Below, one piece after another: positions 30,415-41,764 of a DNA stretch of 64,000 nucleotides (positions are counted from its first letter, which is position 1; each line of letters opens with the position of its first letter). The stretch comes from Anodontia alba (taxonomy: Eukaryota; Mollusca; Bivalvia; Lucinida; Lucinidae): the NCBI GenBank assembly GCA_964016985.1, contig OZ024826.1, positions 40,093,070-40,157,069 on the forward strand. Direction: 5' to 3'. The position numbers and the translations under genes were made by a program. The notes below the pieces were generated by a model that worked only from the letters and a program-made list of their open reading frames with translations, had not been told where the DNA came from and searched no databases.

Positions 30415-30570
30415 AAAATTTTAACAACTCAAATCTTACTTGCAGTCGATGTGTCCAAATGTAGCTGATGAGTGGTTAACAGTGAAGACCCTGATCAGGC
30501 ACAGCATTCTGCAGCATCTGATCTAGATCTATACTGTTTGCTCAGGCAGGTCAGTCCCAATACTATAGGG
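30415..30570. mobile_element. Family C element
   Basis: CTTGTCCTAAAATTTTAACA left of the core; core arms AACAGTGAAGACCCTGATCA and ATCTATACTGTTTG; CAGGTCAGTCCCAATACTAT right. Confidence 0.6.
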
Positions 30571-30573
30571 ATC

Positions 30574-30700
30574 AAACCTGGTTTTTCATGCATTAACATT
30601 CGCCAGGTCCCAAGGGAGGTGTTGAAAACCGAGGCCGGAGGCCGCGGTTTTCAACATCTCCCTATGGACCTGGTGAATGTTAATGCATTGAAAAACCATG
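30574..30700. repeat. Long imperfect palindrome
   Basis: TTTTTCATGCATTAACATTC / GAATGTTAATGCATTGAAAA outer arms, GGTGTTGAAAACCG / CGGTTTTCAACATCTCC inner arms. Confidence 0.75.
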
Positions 30701-31188
30701 TTGGATCGCTATTATTGCATAAAAACTGAAAACATTTGCTACATTTTGCGTTATTTCTTGCACTATTTTGTTTCGCCTTTTCACTGATGTCACATGAACG
30801 CAATTTCCATGGACTATGCTCATTCTAGAGCCGGGCAGTACACATCTTGTAACAGCAGCAAATCTGTGGCCCCGGTACGATCATATTGAAAGTTGCATAG
30901 CCGTGCATTAACAGCGCGTGAATCTCCCTATGGACCTGGTGAATGTTAATGCATTGAAAAACCATGTTGGATTGCTATTATTGCATAAAAACTGAAAACA
31001 TTTGCTACATTTCACGTTATTTCTTGCACTATTTTGTTTCGCCTTTTCACTGATGTCTCATGAACGCAATTTCCATGGACTATGCTCATTCTAGAGCCGG
31101 GCAGTACACATCTTGTAACAGCAGCAAATCTGTGGCCCCGGTACGATCATATTGAAAGTTGCATAGCCGTGCATTAACAGCGCGTGAA
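30657..31188. repeat. 266-bp tandem duplication
   Basis: Two nearly identical copies start at 30657 and 30923 (TCTCCCTATGGACCTGGTGA); few mismatches seen (e.g. GGATCGC/GGATTGC). The left copy begins inside the right arm of the palindrome. Confidence 0.88.
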
Positions 31189-31199
31189 TTGCCTTGTTA

Positions 31200-31980
31200 A
31201 TACACAGCTTTTGGCCGGTTAATGCACGGCTGTTAATAACGTGGGACACTGCTTTTATGCAATAATTAGGGTTATTACAGAACTCACTATAAACTATAAC
31301 AATCATTAGTGACATGAAACATAGAAAAATTATAGGAATTAAGAGGTCTAAGGATATATACACCTTGAAAAAAAGTAATACACCTCCACAAAATTTCACA
31401 TAAATTTGAGCCATCTCTCTCCTAGCAATATGAGATAGAAACAAAATACCATTTACCATACCAGTAAACATTTGGCAATAAAATCAACAAAAAGCAGACA
31501 GAAATCATATATTTATGTCTGTACTTGGCAACAATCCAAAGTATGAATACCATTGTCTGAAGATTACATTAGAAAGACAATACCTTCAGTACTGTGTACA
31601 GCAGTTGCATGCCCAGATGACAGCTTCCACCCCACACATCATCCCCCCGGTCATGCATTAGACTTCCTGAGGAGGTGATTCATGCCAAATGTCTACCGCG
31701 TCACAACTAACTGTTCCTAATTCCCTCATGGAACACCATGGATATTTGATATGTATATATACTTACATATAAACTTACTAAATCGAGTTTTTTCCAAGGG
31801 TGTTTAATTTTTTTCAAGATGTATGTATATCAGCAGCTGAGACCACTATCAACAGATGCATCTATACTGTCTCATTACGGCCATCAGGATAAAGCTCATA
31901 TTTCATGTGCCATATTCATCCCAAGTATAGGGACACTTATCTACTTACCATACTTGTCCTAAAGTTTTAAATAGTCCATT
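31200..31980. other. Unannotated stretch
   Basis: A 126-codon minus-strand open frame (31471-31091) has no recognisable domain and runs into the duplicated segment; taken as chance. Confidence 0.4.
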
Positions 31981-32065
31981 CCACTACCTCTTGACATTTC
32001 TAAAATATTGTTGTATGCATGGCAAACAGTGTAGACCCTGATCTGTCCCAATACTTAGGGTTACA

Positions 32066-32272
32066 GTAAACGTCCTAAAATTTTGAACACCAAAGTATCT
32101 GACAAAATGACATATACAAACAGTGCAGACCCAGATCAGACTGCAGTCTGATCAGTCTACACTGTTTGCCCTTCCATTAAGTATCTTAAGCAACAGGTGC
32201 ATAGTAAGCAAAATTTAGGCCAAAATAGTATGGAATAAAGTGTTCTAATTTTTAGGACATATATTGTATTAC
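32066..32272. mobile_element. Family C element, second subtype
   Basis: GTAAACGTCCTAAAATTTTG to AATTTTTAGGACATATATTG; core CAAACAGTGCAGACCCAGAT. Confidence 0.7.
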
Positions 32273-32530
32273 AGTATCTACTGAGCTACAATGTTAGAAA
32301 ATGTACCTTAAGATATGACTGCCCAGCTCAGACTCAGATCAACCTGCTTATCTGTGCATGCTGATCAGTGTTCACTGAGTACTCTACAGATGGCTAATGA
32401 CCGGAAGTTTCTTCAGGCAGACAGCAAAGACTGACTGGATTTGACTGTGTGCATGTGCGAGCTGACTGGCCTTCCCTGAGCACATGTAAAAAAGTACATT
32501 TTCTCATGTTGGGGCTACAAAAAAAATTGT

Positions 32531-32745
32531 TTAAACCCTTGTCCTACTGAATAAATTAAGATGCTACGCCCATTTCTAATTTTCAGCCAGTCAGATTCCT
32601 TGTTCCAGATTGTTGATATAAATTCACATACTTAATGGCAAACAGTGCAGATCCAGATCAGTTGGCTTCTTCAGAAGCCAACTGATCTGGATCTATACTG
32701 TTTGCAAAAGCAGGACATATCCGGGTTCAGCAGGACTAGGGTTAA
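32531..32745. mobile_element. TTAA-flanked MITE, family B
   Basis: TTAAACCCTTGTCCTACTGA to CAGCAGGACTAGGGTTAA; perfect core hairpin GATCAGTTGGCTTCTTCAGA region. Confidence 0.85.
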
Positions 32746-32934
32746 AATAAAAATAGAACCAAATCTGAAGACTTTCTTGCAAACATTAATCTTCAGTTAT
32801 GCAAATGACTTCTTGTATTTTTTAATTCATACATTCCCCTGGAAAATGGGCTCTCCAATTTGTTTAAGAAAAGATCTGAATGAACTATCAAACTGTGCCA
32901 GTTTACCTTGAATATTTAGACGGACATGCCTGCA

Positions 32935-32995
32935 AACTGTGTACACACTGATCAAACTGCTCCACAAGAGCAGTTTGATTAGTGTCTACACTATG
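32935..32995. repeat. Core hairpin (family C)
   Basis: CTGATCAAACTGCTCCACAA and GAGCAGTTTGATTAGTGTCT arms with little outer element left. Confidence 0.6.
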
Positions 32996-33082
32996 CTTTT
33001 AAGCCAGCACTTTTCAGTAACATCATCAGGTAATCTAATGACTGTTCCTATTTCAGGATGAGTATGATAATGAAGTGTATGC

Positions 33083-33215
33083 TGACTGATTGAGTTGAGG
33101 TTTTATGGTGCAGTCAACCCATTAGGGTCATTCAGTTTACCTAACCACACTTTTCCTGGGCAGGCTTAGTCCTCTAAGTGGTTAACCAGTAACCACATTA
33201 TTTGTCAGTAGCAGC
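33083..33215 (-). mobile_element. SINE-S, 3' fragment
   Basis: Minus strand of the TACTGGTTAACC, GACTAAGCCTGCC and TTGACTGCACCATAAAACCT blocks. Confidence 0.7.
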
Positions 33216-33281
33216 CAGAAAAGTGAAGAGAATTTCTATCACAGTTTATCAGGAAATGAGATGCTAGATGCAAAAATGGTG

Positions 33282-33484
33282 CTTAACCCTTTAAATGCTA
33301 TTAACACTGTAGTAAAAAACAACCTTTAATACTTTTGTTTTTATTTCCCTGAGAAAAGAAGACTACATTTCGTATGAATCCTCTGCCTAGCAAGCCATTA
33401 ACATTAAATATTAAATCTTATTTTCTCAGAAAAATAATAAATAGTTTATGGTTTCTGCAGCTGTTAAAAGCACTTAAAAAGGTT
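33282..33484. mobile_element. Fold-back element, family E subtype
   Basis: TTCCCTGAGAAAAGAAGACT and TCTTATTTTCTCAGAAAAAT arms; CTGCAGCTGTTAAAAGCAC at the right. Confidence 0.55.
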
Positions 33485-33554
33485 AGTACATATGCACTGT
33501 AAATCCAGATCAGCCTGCTCTTTCATCTGCTCAGTCAGAACAGCCCCCTTCTGA

Positions 33555-33710
33555 TGTCAATGAATACACTTTCAAGGAAGGCAACTATTTCAAATTTGTT
33601 TTGGTTCCCTTCTGAAAAGGGATCTAATTTGCTCCTAGCAAATTCTTTCCTTTAAGAGTAGACACCTTTTCAGTAGTGGATTGGTGTACAAGAAAGCTGA
33701 CAGGAGGCAA
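33555..33710. mobile_element. Fold-back element, family J
   Basis: GAATACACTTTCAAGGAAGG, then TTTGCTCCTAGCAAATTCTT as the loop. Confidence 0.65.
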
Positions 33711-33718
33711 AAAAAGTA

Positions 33719-33832
33719 AAAAAGCTACTCACATTTTTTCAGCAAAAATATTAGCACATATGCCATATTTAATGATCAAAGTTTTAACAATACGTTAACT
33801 AACGATATCGTTAGTTTTGAACAACTGAACCC
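33719..33832. mobile_element. Family A MITE, right half only
   Basis: Starts inside the central hairpin (AAAGCTACTCACATTTTTTC) and ends TTTTGAACAACTGAACCC. Confidence 0.75.
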
Positions 33833-34104
33833 AAAAGTGGAGGCACCAACCTAATTATACAAAAATTTGATGGCTGAGCTGAACACTGGCTGTTGGCAAA
33901 TATACTAAGCACTCTTGGCATCTGGACTCTCATATGATATAGGCATCAGTATAGAACAAGCATGAACAAGTCTCTTTTCATCCTTTGGTTTATCTTTTGA
34001 GCTACTTCATACAAAATAAGGCCCTAGTGCACATGAAAACAGCAATGGCTTAGATCAAACTGCACATTCACATAGCTCTACATTAAGAGTTTTTTTTGTT
34101 TTGT

Positions 34105-34455
34105 TTTTTCAACCCAAAAGTACATGTGAGGCACTTCTAATGAGTGCCCACAACATATGTGATGAAATAAGAAAAATATTTACCTGGGCCCAGTTGTACA
34201 AAGCTAACGACGTCGTTAGTTAACGATTCGTTAAAATTTACATCGAGTGATACGCAAATATGCTGAAATTTTTTGCTGAAAAAAATGTGAGTAGCTTTTG
34301 CAGTGCAAAAGCTACTCACATTTTTTTCAGCAAAAAATATCAGAATATTGTATATTGAATCCACTAAAACAGTTAATGAAATGACCCTTAACAAGCTTGT
34401 TAAGCTAACAACGCTTTGAACAACTGGGCCCTGGATACACCTCTAATTTAGAATG
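34105..34455. mobile_element. Family D remnant split by family A
   Basis: GAGGCACTTCTAATGAGTGC, AATAAGAAAAATATTTACCTG at the left; GGATACACCTCTAATTTAG continues after 34431. Confidence 0.5.
34186..34431. mobile_element. Fold-back MITE, family A
   Basis: GGGCCCAGTTGTACAAAGCT to CTTTGAACAACTGGGCCC with perfect central hairpin. Confidence 0.85.
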
Positions 34456-34737
34456 ATGCATTCAACAGTCTGAGCACGGCCTCTGCAATTTACAAAGAGG
34501 AAGACTACGTTCTAATGGAGAAAAGAGTCCTAAACAGACAGCAAAAGCGTGCAGAACTGGACCTAGGCTACTGACATACAAATCTGGCGCTTGATTTTGC
34601 ATAAAGTGGCTCATTAAAAATACATATTAGTTAGTACGACACTACTTCAAAAATACTATACAATAACCTTTAGCAAGCTCTACATGAAATGATATCAAAA
34701 CAAGCCACCCCATGGGAAAAGGATTATTATGTCATGT

Positions 34738-34914
34738 GTGAACAGTGAAGGCCCAGACTAGATATTCTGAATTCTGAAGCCAACTGATTTGGATCAGCAC
34801 TGTTCGTCATTAAAATGTGTGATTTTGTATCCACAAACTGGATCAAGTAACCTGATTGACTGAAAAATAGAAGCGGGCGTGGTATCTGAATTTATTCAGC
34901 ATGGCAAGGGTTAA
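34738..34914. mobile_element. Family B MITE, 5' end eroded
   Basis: TTTATTCAGCATGGCAAGGG plus TTAA at the right, AACTGATTTGGATCAGCACT core. The left terminus is not recognisable. Confidence 0.65.
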
Positions 34915-35002
34915 TAATATGAAGACTGCCCAAGTATTGGATGATGTTTTACAGCCTCATCACAACCATTTAAGGACAGCTGCTGCAATTACAAAATATT
35001 CT

Positions 35003-35251
35003 GGCCCCGAGGTTACAAAACTTTTTTCATGCTCAACTCAGCTGAGCATGAAATTTGTCCTGCTGATAAATCTCAAATTACATGAACTAACAATTGCAAA
35101 TTCCTTCTTGCTACACATAGCTGAACATGAAAATTTCTCTGCTAATAAATATGAAAATGCCAACTATTGTTGGCATTTTCATATTTATTAGCAGAGAAAA
35201 TTTCATGCTCAGCTGAGTTAAGCATGAAAAAAGTTTTATAACCTCAGGGCC
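35003..35251. mobile_element. Fold-back MITE, family I
   Basis: GGCCCCGAGGTTACAAAACT to AGTTTTATAACCTCAGGGCC. Further arms CATGCTCAACTCAGCTGAGC and ATATGAAAATGCCAACTATT. Confidence 0.8.
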
Positions 35252-35399
35252 TGAAATAGGAATCCTTTGAAATACAGAACAAATCAAAACAAAATCTATT
35301 CCTTCTGAAAGCAGCCATTGACGGCTTTGATCAGGTTTCTATTACACACAACTTCATCTGGGTCTTTCACTGCAAATGACACAGACCCTTTTGTCATGT

Positions 35400-35580
35400 T
35401 GCAGCTAAAAAAATGAATTTTTCTTCTTATTTTTCTCTGAAAATGGGTTTTGGTACCGGTATTTCAATCCAATCATCTCCAAAGTGACAAATTTCAAGCC
35501 CAATTTTCAGGGAAAAAAAAGAAGAGAAAAATAACAATAAAGTGTATGTTAATCAAAATATTTGGCACGCTAAAGGTTAG
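35400..35580. mobile_element. Diverged family E-like element
   Basis: TTATTTTTCTCTGAAAATGG and CCCAATTTTCAGGGAAAAAA arms. Confidence 0.45.
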
Positions 35581-35664
35581 TTTCTATCACAAAACAGCAC
35601 TTCAACAATAAAGTAGCCCCACCATATTTACCCTAAATACATGTTTGTGGAAACACATGCCTGT

Positions 35665-35735
35665 GCAAACAATGTAGACCCAGATCAAACTGCTCCTTTA
35701 ATGCTCCTAAAGGAGCAGTTTGATCAGGGTCTAGA
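35665..35735. repeat. Core hairpin (family C)
   Basis: AATGTAGACCCAGATCAAAC, loop TGCTCCTAAAGGAGCA, TTTGATCAGGGTCTAG. Confidence 0.65.
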
Positions 35736-35749
35736 CCTATGACACACAC

Positions 35750-36160
35750 TACTGTATTTACCCTAAGACAGACATCACGAAAACCTGCCTATATAATATT
35801 GACCCCCTTAAACCCCTTTTATATAGTAAAACTGGGGTTTACAAGGGTATACATTATTTTTCTTATTTCTGTCCAAAAACATAGATTGTGGGTACTCGTT
35901 AGAACTGCCTCACCTCACTGAGGCGGTTCTAACGAGTACCCACAATCTGTTTTGACCAGAAGCATGAGAAATATAAAAATGTTTATCTGAAATTTTTCAT
36001 TTTTTTGGTGGTTAAAATGTTTATTATATTTGAATAGGTGTGTTTTCGTAATGCATGCCTGAGGAACCAGTGTAGACCCTGGTCAGATATTACATTCTAT
36101 GATACATGATCAGGATCTTTACTATCTGACAGTCTCCAGCAGTTGTTAGTTATATCAACT
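35750..36160. mobile_element. Family C element split by family P
   Basis: GTATTTACCCTAAGACAGAC before and GCATGCCTGAGGAACCAGTG after the P element match one family C left arm. Confidence 0.6.
35775..36052. mobile_element. Fold-back element, family P
   Basis: TCACGAAAACCTGCCTATAT to GAATAGGTGTGTTTTCGTAA; D-like hairpin TTGTGGGTACTCGTTAGAAC and inverse within. Confidence 0.8.
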
Positions 36161-36179
36161 GATAACCAAATGGACTTGC

Positions 36180-36514
36180 TTAAAGGCTCCATATTCCTCA
36201 AAAATAGATATTTTACCATCCAAGAAAGGTTTAATAAATTGATATATGGTATTAATACAATCATAAAATGTGGCTCCTGACAGCCTGTAAAATTTCAGTT
36301 AGTCTCTCGTTCTTGAAATTCAATGATTTTTCGTCGTATCTCTGAATTAATGTTGGCAACATTAATTCAGAGGTATGATAAAAAAAATCATTTCATTTTT
36401 GATCCAGTTCAAAAACGAGAGACTAACTGAACTTTTACAGGCTCTCAGATGCCACATTTATTAAACCTTCCTTGTATAAAAAAATGTCTATTTTGAGGAA
36501 TATGGAGCCTTTAA
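36180..36514. mobile_element. TTAA-flanked fold-back element
   Basis: TTAAAGGCTCCATATTCCTC and, inverted, GAGGAATATGGAGCCTTTAA: perfect ends with TTAA. Inner arms GTTAGTCTCTCGTTCTTGAA and AACGAGAGACTAAC. Confidence 0.85.
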
Positions 36515-36722
36515 CCTTTACCACTCTCTGGGCAAAATATGCAAATGACAAATTCATGATATGTTTCTTATTTTCTCTGAAAACAGGCTTTGACATTTCA
36601 TGCAACTATTTCCTCATAAGACACTTTGCATGAAATGTTAAAGTCTGTTTTCTGGGAAAAATAAGAAAAAATATTTCAAAATGTCATCTGCTGAAATTAT
36701 TACCCAGCATGCTAAGCATTAA
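36511..36722. mobile_element. TTAA-flanked MITE, family E
   Basis: TTAACCTTTACCACTCTCTG to CCCAGCATGCTAAGCATTAA; its left TTAA is shared with the element before it. Confidence 0.8.
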
Positions 36723-36959
36723 ATTTTAGTATTTTAGTAATTGTATGTATGGCAAACAGTGTAGACCCTGATCAGATACTGCATTCTGAGGGTTATTATG
36801 GTATATTTATGGTAATTATGGTACCACAATAAATACACTTCCCCATACTCCAACAGTGAAGCCCAAGACCAGCCTACACAGGAGGCCAGACTGGAACATT
36901 CCATAACTATAGATAAGAAGCATTTTTCAATTATGAAATAAGCCAGTGCACAACAAAAA

Positions 36960-37166
36960 CTACAATAAGATCTGTGTCATCTGCAAAGTCTCAGATCAAT
37001 CTGTACATCCACCCAGTACCCAGTATGACAAGGGTTCTTGTCCATCCCTCTTTGCATAGCCTGGGGCAGTAGACGGCACATGCGATCAGACTGCGCGGAC
37101 GCACAGGCTGATCTGAGTCTTCGCTGGTCGCAAATTCTTATTGTAGAGTTTGTCATGCGCTGGCTC
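36960..37166. mobile_element. Family K element (left end diverged)
   Basis: AAGTCTCAGATCAATCTGTA, ACTGCGCGGACGCACAGGCT, GAGTCTTCGCTGGTCGC, TTTGTCATGCGCTGGCTC. Confidence 0.6.
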
Positions 37167-37169
37167 CGA

Positions 37170-37275
37170 ATATTAATATTTCTCTTATTCCCTCTTGTAA
37201 ACATAATTATGTTGTGGGTAGATATTGGAATCCAATGGGTACCCACAACATACATGTATGTTTTTATGGACAACT
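37170..37275. mobile_element. Family D hairpin (diverged)
   Basis: ATAATTATGTTGTGGGTAGA and AATGGGTACCCACAACATAC arms. Confidence 0.6.
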
Positions 37276-37305
37276 AAGGTTTTTTGAGAATTACGTTTTA
37301 CAGAC

Positions 37306-37560
37306 ATTAAGAAAACATGCCTATTCAAACATATAGAAAATTTCACCTCCAAAAACTGAAAATTTTCAGACATAAAACTGATATTTTTTATTTCTGATCA
37401 AAACATAGATTGTGGGTACTCATTAGAACTGCCTCACTGGGGCATTTCTATTGAGTACTTACAATCTATGTTTTTGATCAGAAATAAGAAAAAAAATGTA
37501 TACTCCTGTAAACCCCAGATTTACTATATAAAAGTGGGGTTTATAGGCATGTTTTTCGAG
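37306..37560. mobile_element. Fold-back element, family P
   Basis: AAGAAAACATGCCTATTCAA to ATAGGCATGTTTTTCGAG; D-like hairpin ATTGTGGGTACTCATTAGAA within. Confidence 0.75.
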
Positions 37561-37912
37561 ATGGAATTATGTTTTGATGGAAAATTAAGAAAAATGTTTG
37601 TCTTGATAATCTCATTATCTGGAGCTATGGAGACTGTCTCCTGTCACCACAAACATTCCACAAGTACTCACTGAGTAGAAGAACAGTGAAGAGCCTGGCA
37701 GGACTCCACAGATGCTTACTCTAGACTTGGAGAAGCTCTTGGTGAAAGAGTAAAAATAGCTCTAGATACAGTGGCTACCCATCTTTCTCAATTCTCCATG
37801 AAAACATAAAATTATGCTACCGGTATTGTTTATAATGTCTTACTTTGACAATTCTAATAAACATCATGGTCCATAAGTATTGTCTAAGAAACAGTTCTAA
37901 CAAATACCTATA

Positions 37913-38131
37913 CCATAATAACCTTAAGTATTGGGACAGACAGGCCTGAGCAAACAGTGTAGACCCAGATCAGACACCGCAGAATGTGGTGTCTGATCAG
38001 GTCTTCACTGCTTGCCACTCAGTCTAACAGGTTTTAGACTTATCAACAGGTAGTAAAAAGGACAGATTCAAATATTAGGATAAGAATGGTGAGGTGTTTA
38101 AAACTGTCCCAATCTTTAAGGTAAATACGGT
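37913..38131. mobile_element. Family C element
   Basis: CTTAAGTATTGGGACAGACA to GTCCCAATCTTTAAGGTAAA; core hairpin GTAGACCCAGATCAGACACC / GGTGTCTGATCAGG. Confidence 0.8.
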
Positions 38132-38248
38132 AACATGCTTTCAAGGAAAAATAAGAAATATATTGTTTGAAACAAAAAATCTTATTATCTAGAACTATAG
38201 AAAAATGTTGACTCCTCTGCTATGGCCTCAAACAGTGTTAGTCCATAG

Positions 38249-38437
38249 CTCCAGAAAACTGGTGCATCTATAAAATTCTTTTTCTTATTTCTTCATGAAA
38301 CATATGTTGTGGGTAATCATTAGAAGTGCCTTGCCACGGCGCTTCTAATGAGTACCCACAATGTATGTTTTCATGGAGAAATAAGAAAAATATCGGCAAT
38401 ATTTGGTTGAAAAAAAGATACCTCATCTGGAGCTATG
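38249..38437. mobile_element. Fold-back element, family D
   Basis: CATAGCTCCAGAAAACTGGT to CATCTGGAGCTATG; hairpin ATCATTAGAAGTGCCTTGCC and inverse. Confidence 0.78.
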
Positions 38438-38871
38438 TTTAGAGCAAGATTAATCACAGCAAACTAAATTATGTGAAATGAATACAAGTGTACATACAAG
38501 AAATGGGCTGTGTCATGCCGAAAGAGAATTTAGCACATATGCAAACAGCTTTGCCCAGATCAGTCTGTGCATCTACACAGTTTAATCAAGAAATCTCCTT
38601 TTTATCAGATACCGTTGCATTTATCCACTCTTGATGTGGGCAAAAGGCGAAGCTTGTTATCAGACTGTGCAGCTGTGTATGTTGATCTAAGTCTTTACTG
38701 TCTGTATGTGCCCTCAGGCCTCTATTGGCATGGTACAGTTGAAATAATAAAGCAGACATACATGTATCACACTTTCCCAAAATATTCAGACAGACTGCCA
38801 GCAGTATGATCAGGGTCTGCACTGTAGTAGGGCTGCAATGGGTCCAATACCGGTTACTCAAGCACCTCAGT

Positions 38872-38965
38872 CTATCCAAGACTTGAGTACTCAATTATGG
38901 GAGGCATGGGCTGGGTTACTACCCAACCAAGACTTGAGTACTCAATTATGGAAGGTATGGGCCTG
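38872..38965. repeat. Short tandem duplication
   Basis: CCAAGACTTGAGTACTCAAT plus TATGGGAGGCATGGGCTGGG, then the same block again from about 38926. Confidence 0.8.
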
Positions 38966-39141
38966 GGTCACTGGGTTATATTACAATAGGGTCCATATAT
39001 GAAGAGTGCTGCCCTTCATTCATGGCTTTGAATCTGAAACATGGACTCAATCTGGCTTCTGGTACCTGAGTTCTTATTGCAGCCCTAACAGGTAGTCAAA
39101 TGAGCTTGTTCAAATTTCAGAATGAAAGACAGTAAAGAGAA

Positions 39142-39334
39142 GGCCCCAAGGTTACAAAACTTTTTTCATGCACAATAGTTGGCATTTTCATATTTATTAG
39201 CAGAGAAATTTTCATGCTCAGCTATGTTTAGTAAGAAAGAATTTACAATTGTCAGTAATTTGAGATTTATTAGCCAGACAAATTGCATGCTCAGCTGAGT
39301 TGAGCATTAAAAAAAATTAATAACCTCGGGGGCC
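39142..39334. mobile_element. Fold-back MITE, family I (shortened)
   Basis: GGCCCCAAGGTTACAAAACT to AATAACCTCGGGGGCC. Confidence 0.75.
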
Positions 39335-39397
39335 AGTGTACAAATCTTAGGGTAAGCATTGTAGACCTTGCATGCTTTAGAGAGGGAGGAGGGATAG

Positions 39398-39622
39398 CTG
39401 GATACACTTTTATTTTTCCATCACTTTTATTTTTATGGAGACAACTAATATGACTTTCTGTTTGCTTTCCTGCGCCCCAAGACCCTTCTGAAAGGGGCTA
39501 TTCCCAAAGGAAAACATTTGCTCCCCTTTGGCGCAAATTCTTCCCTTTTAAGAAAGACCACTTGTCAGGCAAAACAATTCTGACAGGGCTGCAATTATTG
39601 AAAGTGTATCCATTCCCTTTAA
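39398..39622. mobile_element. Fold-back element, family J
   Basis: GGATACACTTTTATTTTTCC to GAAAGTGTATCCATTCCC; AACATTTGCTCCCC / GGCGCAAATTCTTCCC arms. Confidence 0.68.
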
Positions 39623-39739
39623 CATTCTACACTCTGTAGGCCACAAATAGTGGAGGACAAGAGAATTTTTTGTGCTTTTCCTGAGAAAAACAAAACAAAA
39701 ACACTCTTGCCAAAGGATCATACAGCATTTTTTTTTTTA

Positions 39740-40650
39740 GAAAAAGACAGCCTAACATTTCACTCAGACTGATGCCTCAGACTGATGCCAAAGGTGATGT
39801 CATTTTCTTAAAATAAGACAGCCTAACATTCACTCAAACTGTTGCCAAAAATGATGCCATAAAAGAGGACCCAACAGTTCACTCTGAAGGAGATGCCATT
39901 TTCCTGGAAAAACAGAGCTCAACATTTTATTCAGAATGTTACCAAAGGCAATGCCATTTTCCTAAATACAGAGGGCTCAACATTTTGCTCAGACTATTGC
40001 CAAAGGTATGCCATTTTCCTAGATACAGAGGGTTCAACATTTCACTCAGACTGTTGCCAAAGGCAATGCCATTTTCCTAGAAATAGAGGGCTCAACACTT
40101 TACTCAGACTGCTGCCAAAGGCAACACAAATTTTCCAGATACAGAGGGCTCAAAATTTCACAAAGACTGTTGCCAAAGACAATGCCATTTCCCTAGCTAT
40201 AGAGGGCTCAACATTTCACTCAGACTATTGCCAAAGGCAATGCCATTTTCCCAGAATAGAGGGCTCAACATTTTACTCAGAAGACTGTTGCCAAAAACAA
40301 TGCCATTTTCCTAGATACAGAGGGCTAAACATTTCATTCAGACTGTTGCCAAAGACAACGCCATTTTCCTAGAAATAGAAGGCTCAACATTTCACTCAGA
40401 CTGTTGCCAAAGTCAATGCCATTTTCCTAGATATAGAGGGCTCAGCATTTCACTCAGACTGTTGCCAAAGGAAATGCAATTTTCCTAGATATAAAAGGCT
40501 CAACATTTTACTCAGACTGTTGCCAAAGGCAATGCTATTTTCCTAGAAATAGAAAGCTCAGACTGTTGTAAAAAGCAATGCCATTTTCTAGAAACAGAGG
40601 GCTCAACTTTTCGCTCGGACTGTTGCCAAAGAATATGCCATTTTAAACTT
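39740..40650. repeat. 58-bp minisatellite array
   Basis: About 15 units of 58-59 bp, marked by AATGCCATTTTCCTAGATAC, AGAGGGCTCAACATTTCACT and CAGACTGTTGCCAAAGGC. Edge units (39740-39890 and after 40540) are more diverged and some units are shortened. Open frames through it shift register between units; no evidence of coding. Confidence 0.92.
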
Positions 40651-40799
40651 TTACTTTTTTCTCAGCAAAGGGAGCATTTTTAATACTGTATATTCTCACA
40701 GTAGTGCTTGGCCTGCAATTAAATTCAAGTCATCTAAAGAGAAGATTTGAATAAAAAATCTAACAATTAAAGGACTAATTAAAGGACTCATACCTGTAG

Positions 40800-40991
40800 A
40801 AAATAGGGATAGCAGGAGAAAAGTTTTCTTAATTCTCTTTGAAAACATACGCTGTGGGTACTAATTAGAAAAGCTAAGAAGCGCATCGCTAAGGCACTTC
40901 TAATAAGTACCAATAACATATATTTTATTGGCAAAATAAGAAAAATATCAACAATTTTTACCTGAAAAACAAATCATCTTTGGAACCATGA
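40800..40991. mobile_element. Fold-back element, family D
   Basis: ATACGCTGTGGGTACTAATT and ACTTCTAATAAGTACCAATA arms, AAAATAAGAAAAATATCAAC at the right. Confidence 0.6.
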
Positions 40992-40999
40992 TGGACCAA

Positions 41000-41500
41000 T
41001 TGCAATCAAATGAAATGCTGAACATTATCATCAAGGAAATAAGAAGCAAACAGAATGCCCACTAATTGTTGTCTACAGCATGGTGAAGGGACCAGTCAAC
41101 AAGAATGGATGGTTAATTACCCGAATGATTTGGGCACCCGAATACCTTAACAAACTTTTCCAAAATTATAATAGGTCCATGTGACTAACTGTTGATGTGT
41201 CTAGAAAGTGGTGGCTGAATGACAAACTGTGCAGACACAGATCAAACTGCTCTTCAGGAGCTATCTAATCTTGGTCTACACTGTTAAGTCAGTTTGCCTG
41301 TTAGAATATAGGTAAAATAACATAATATTAAATACATTCAATCCAACACAAATTATCTGTCACTACAATGGAAGAAATTATGTACTTATGTGGCACAAAC
41401 TTTAACCGAATTGAATCACAAAAAAAGGTACCTTTAGCTGTAAATGTGAACAGTGTTCACACAATGCCAGTTTTGTCCTTGAATATTCACTAAAATATTC
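41000..41500. other. Mostly unannotated stretch
   Basis: Only a degenerate core hairpin near 41220-41285 (CAAACTGTGCAGACACAGAT). Confidence 0.4.
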
Positions 41501-41512
41501 TACAGGAACTAT

Positions 41513-41709
41513 CGTATTTACCTTAGACCTGAGCAAACAGTAGACCCAGAACAGATGCAGCAGTCTGCAGCATCTGATCAGGGTCTACTCAGTTTGCCAC
41601 TCAAAGCTATGTTCAAACTTATCAATCATTAATCAAATGTATTTGTTCAAATTTAAGGACAAGTATGGTAGGGAGTTAAAGTTTCAAAATATTCAGGGTA
41701 AATACGGCA
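41513..41709. mobile_element. Family C element
   Basis: CGTATTTACCTTAGACCTGA to AATATTCAGGGTAAATACGG; core CAGATGCAGCAGTCTGCAGC loop. Confidence 0.75.
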
Positions 41710-41764
41710 TGTTTCTGTACAGGATCTATGAAGGCACAGATCAATCCACCCAAATGGGTAGGTT

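Noticed and set aside
31091..31471. 126-codon minus-strand frame with hydrophobic stretches
   Set aside because: No recognisable family, runs into the 266-bp duplication, no splice or promoter support.
34901..35191. 96-codon + strand frame
   Set aside because: Crosses the family B/family I boundary and the family I palindrome; no conserved domain.
39893..40372. 159-codon open frame
   Set aside because: Lies wholly within the 58-bp minisatellite; the repeating peptide changes register between units.
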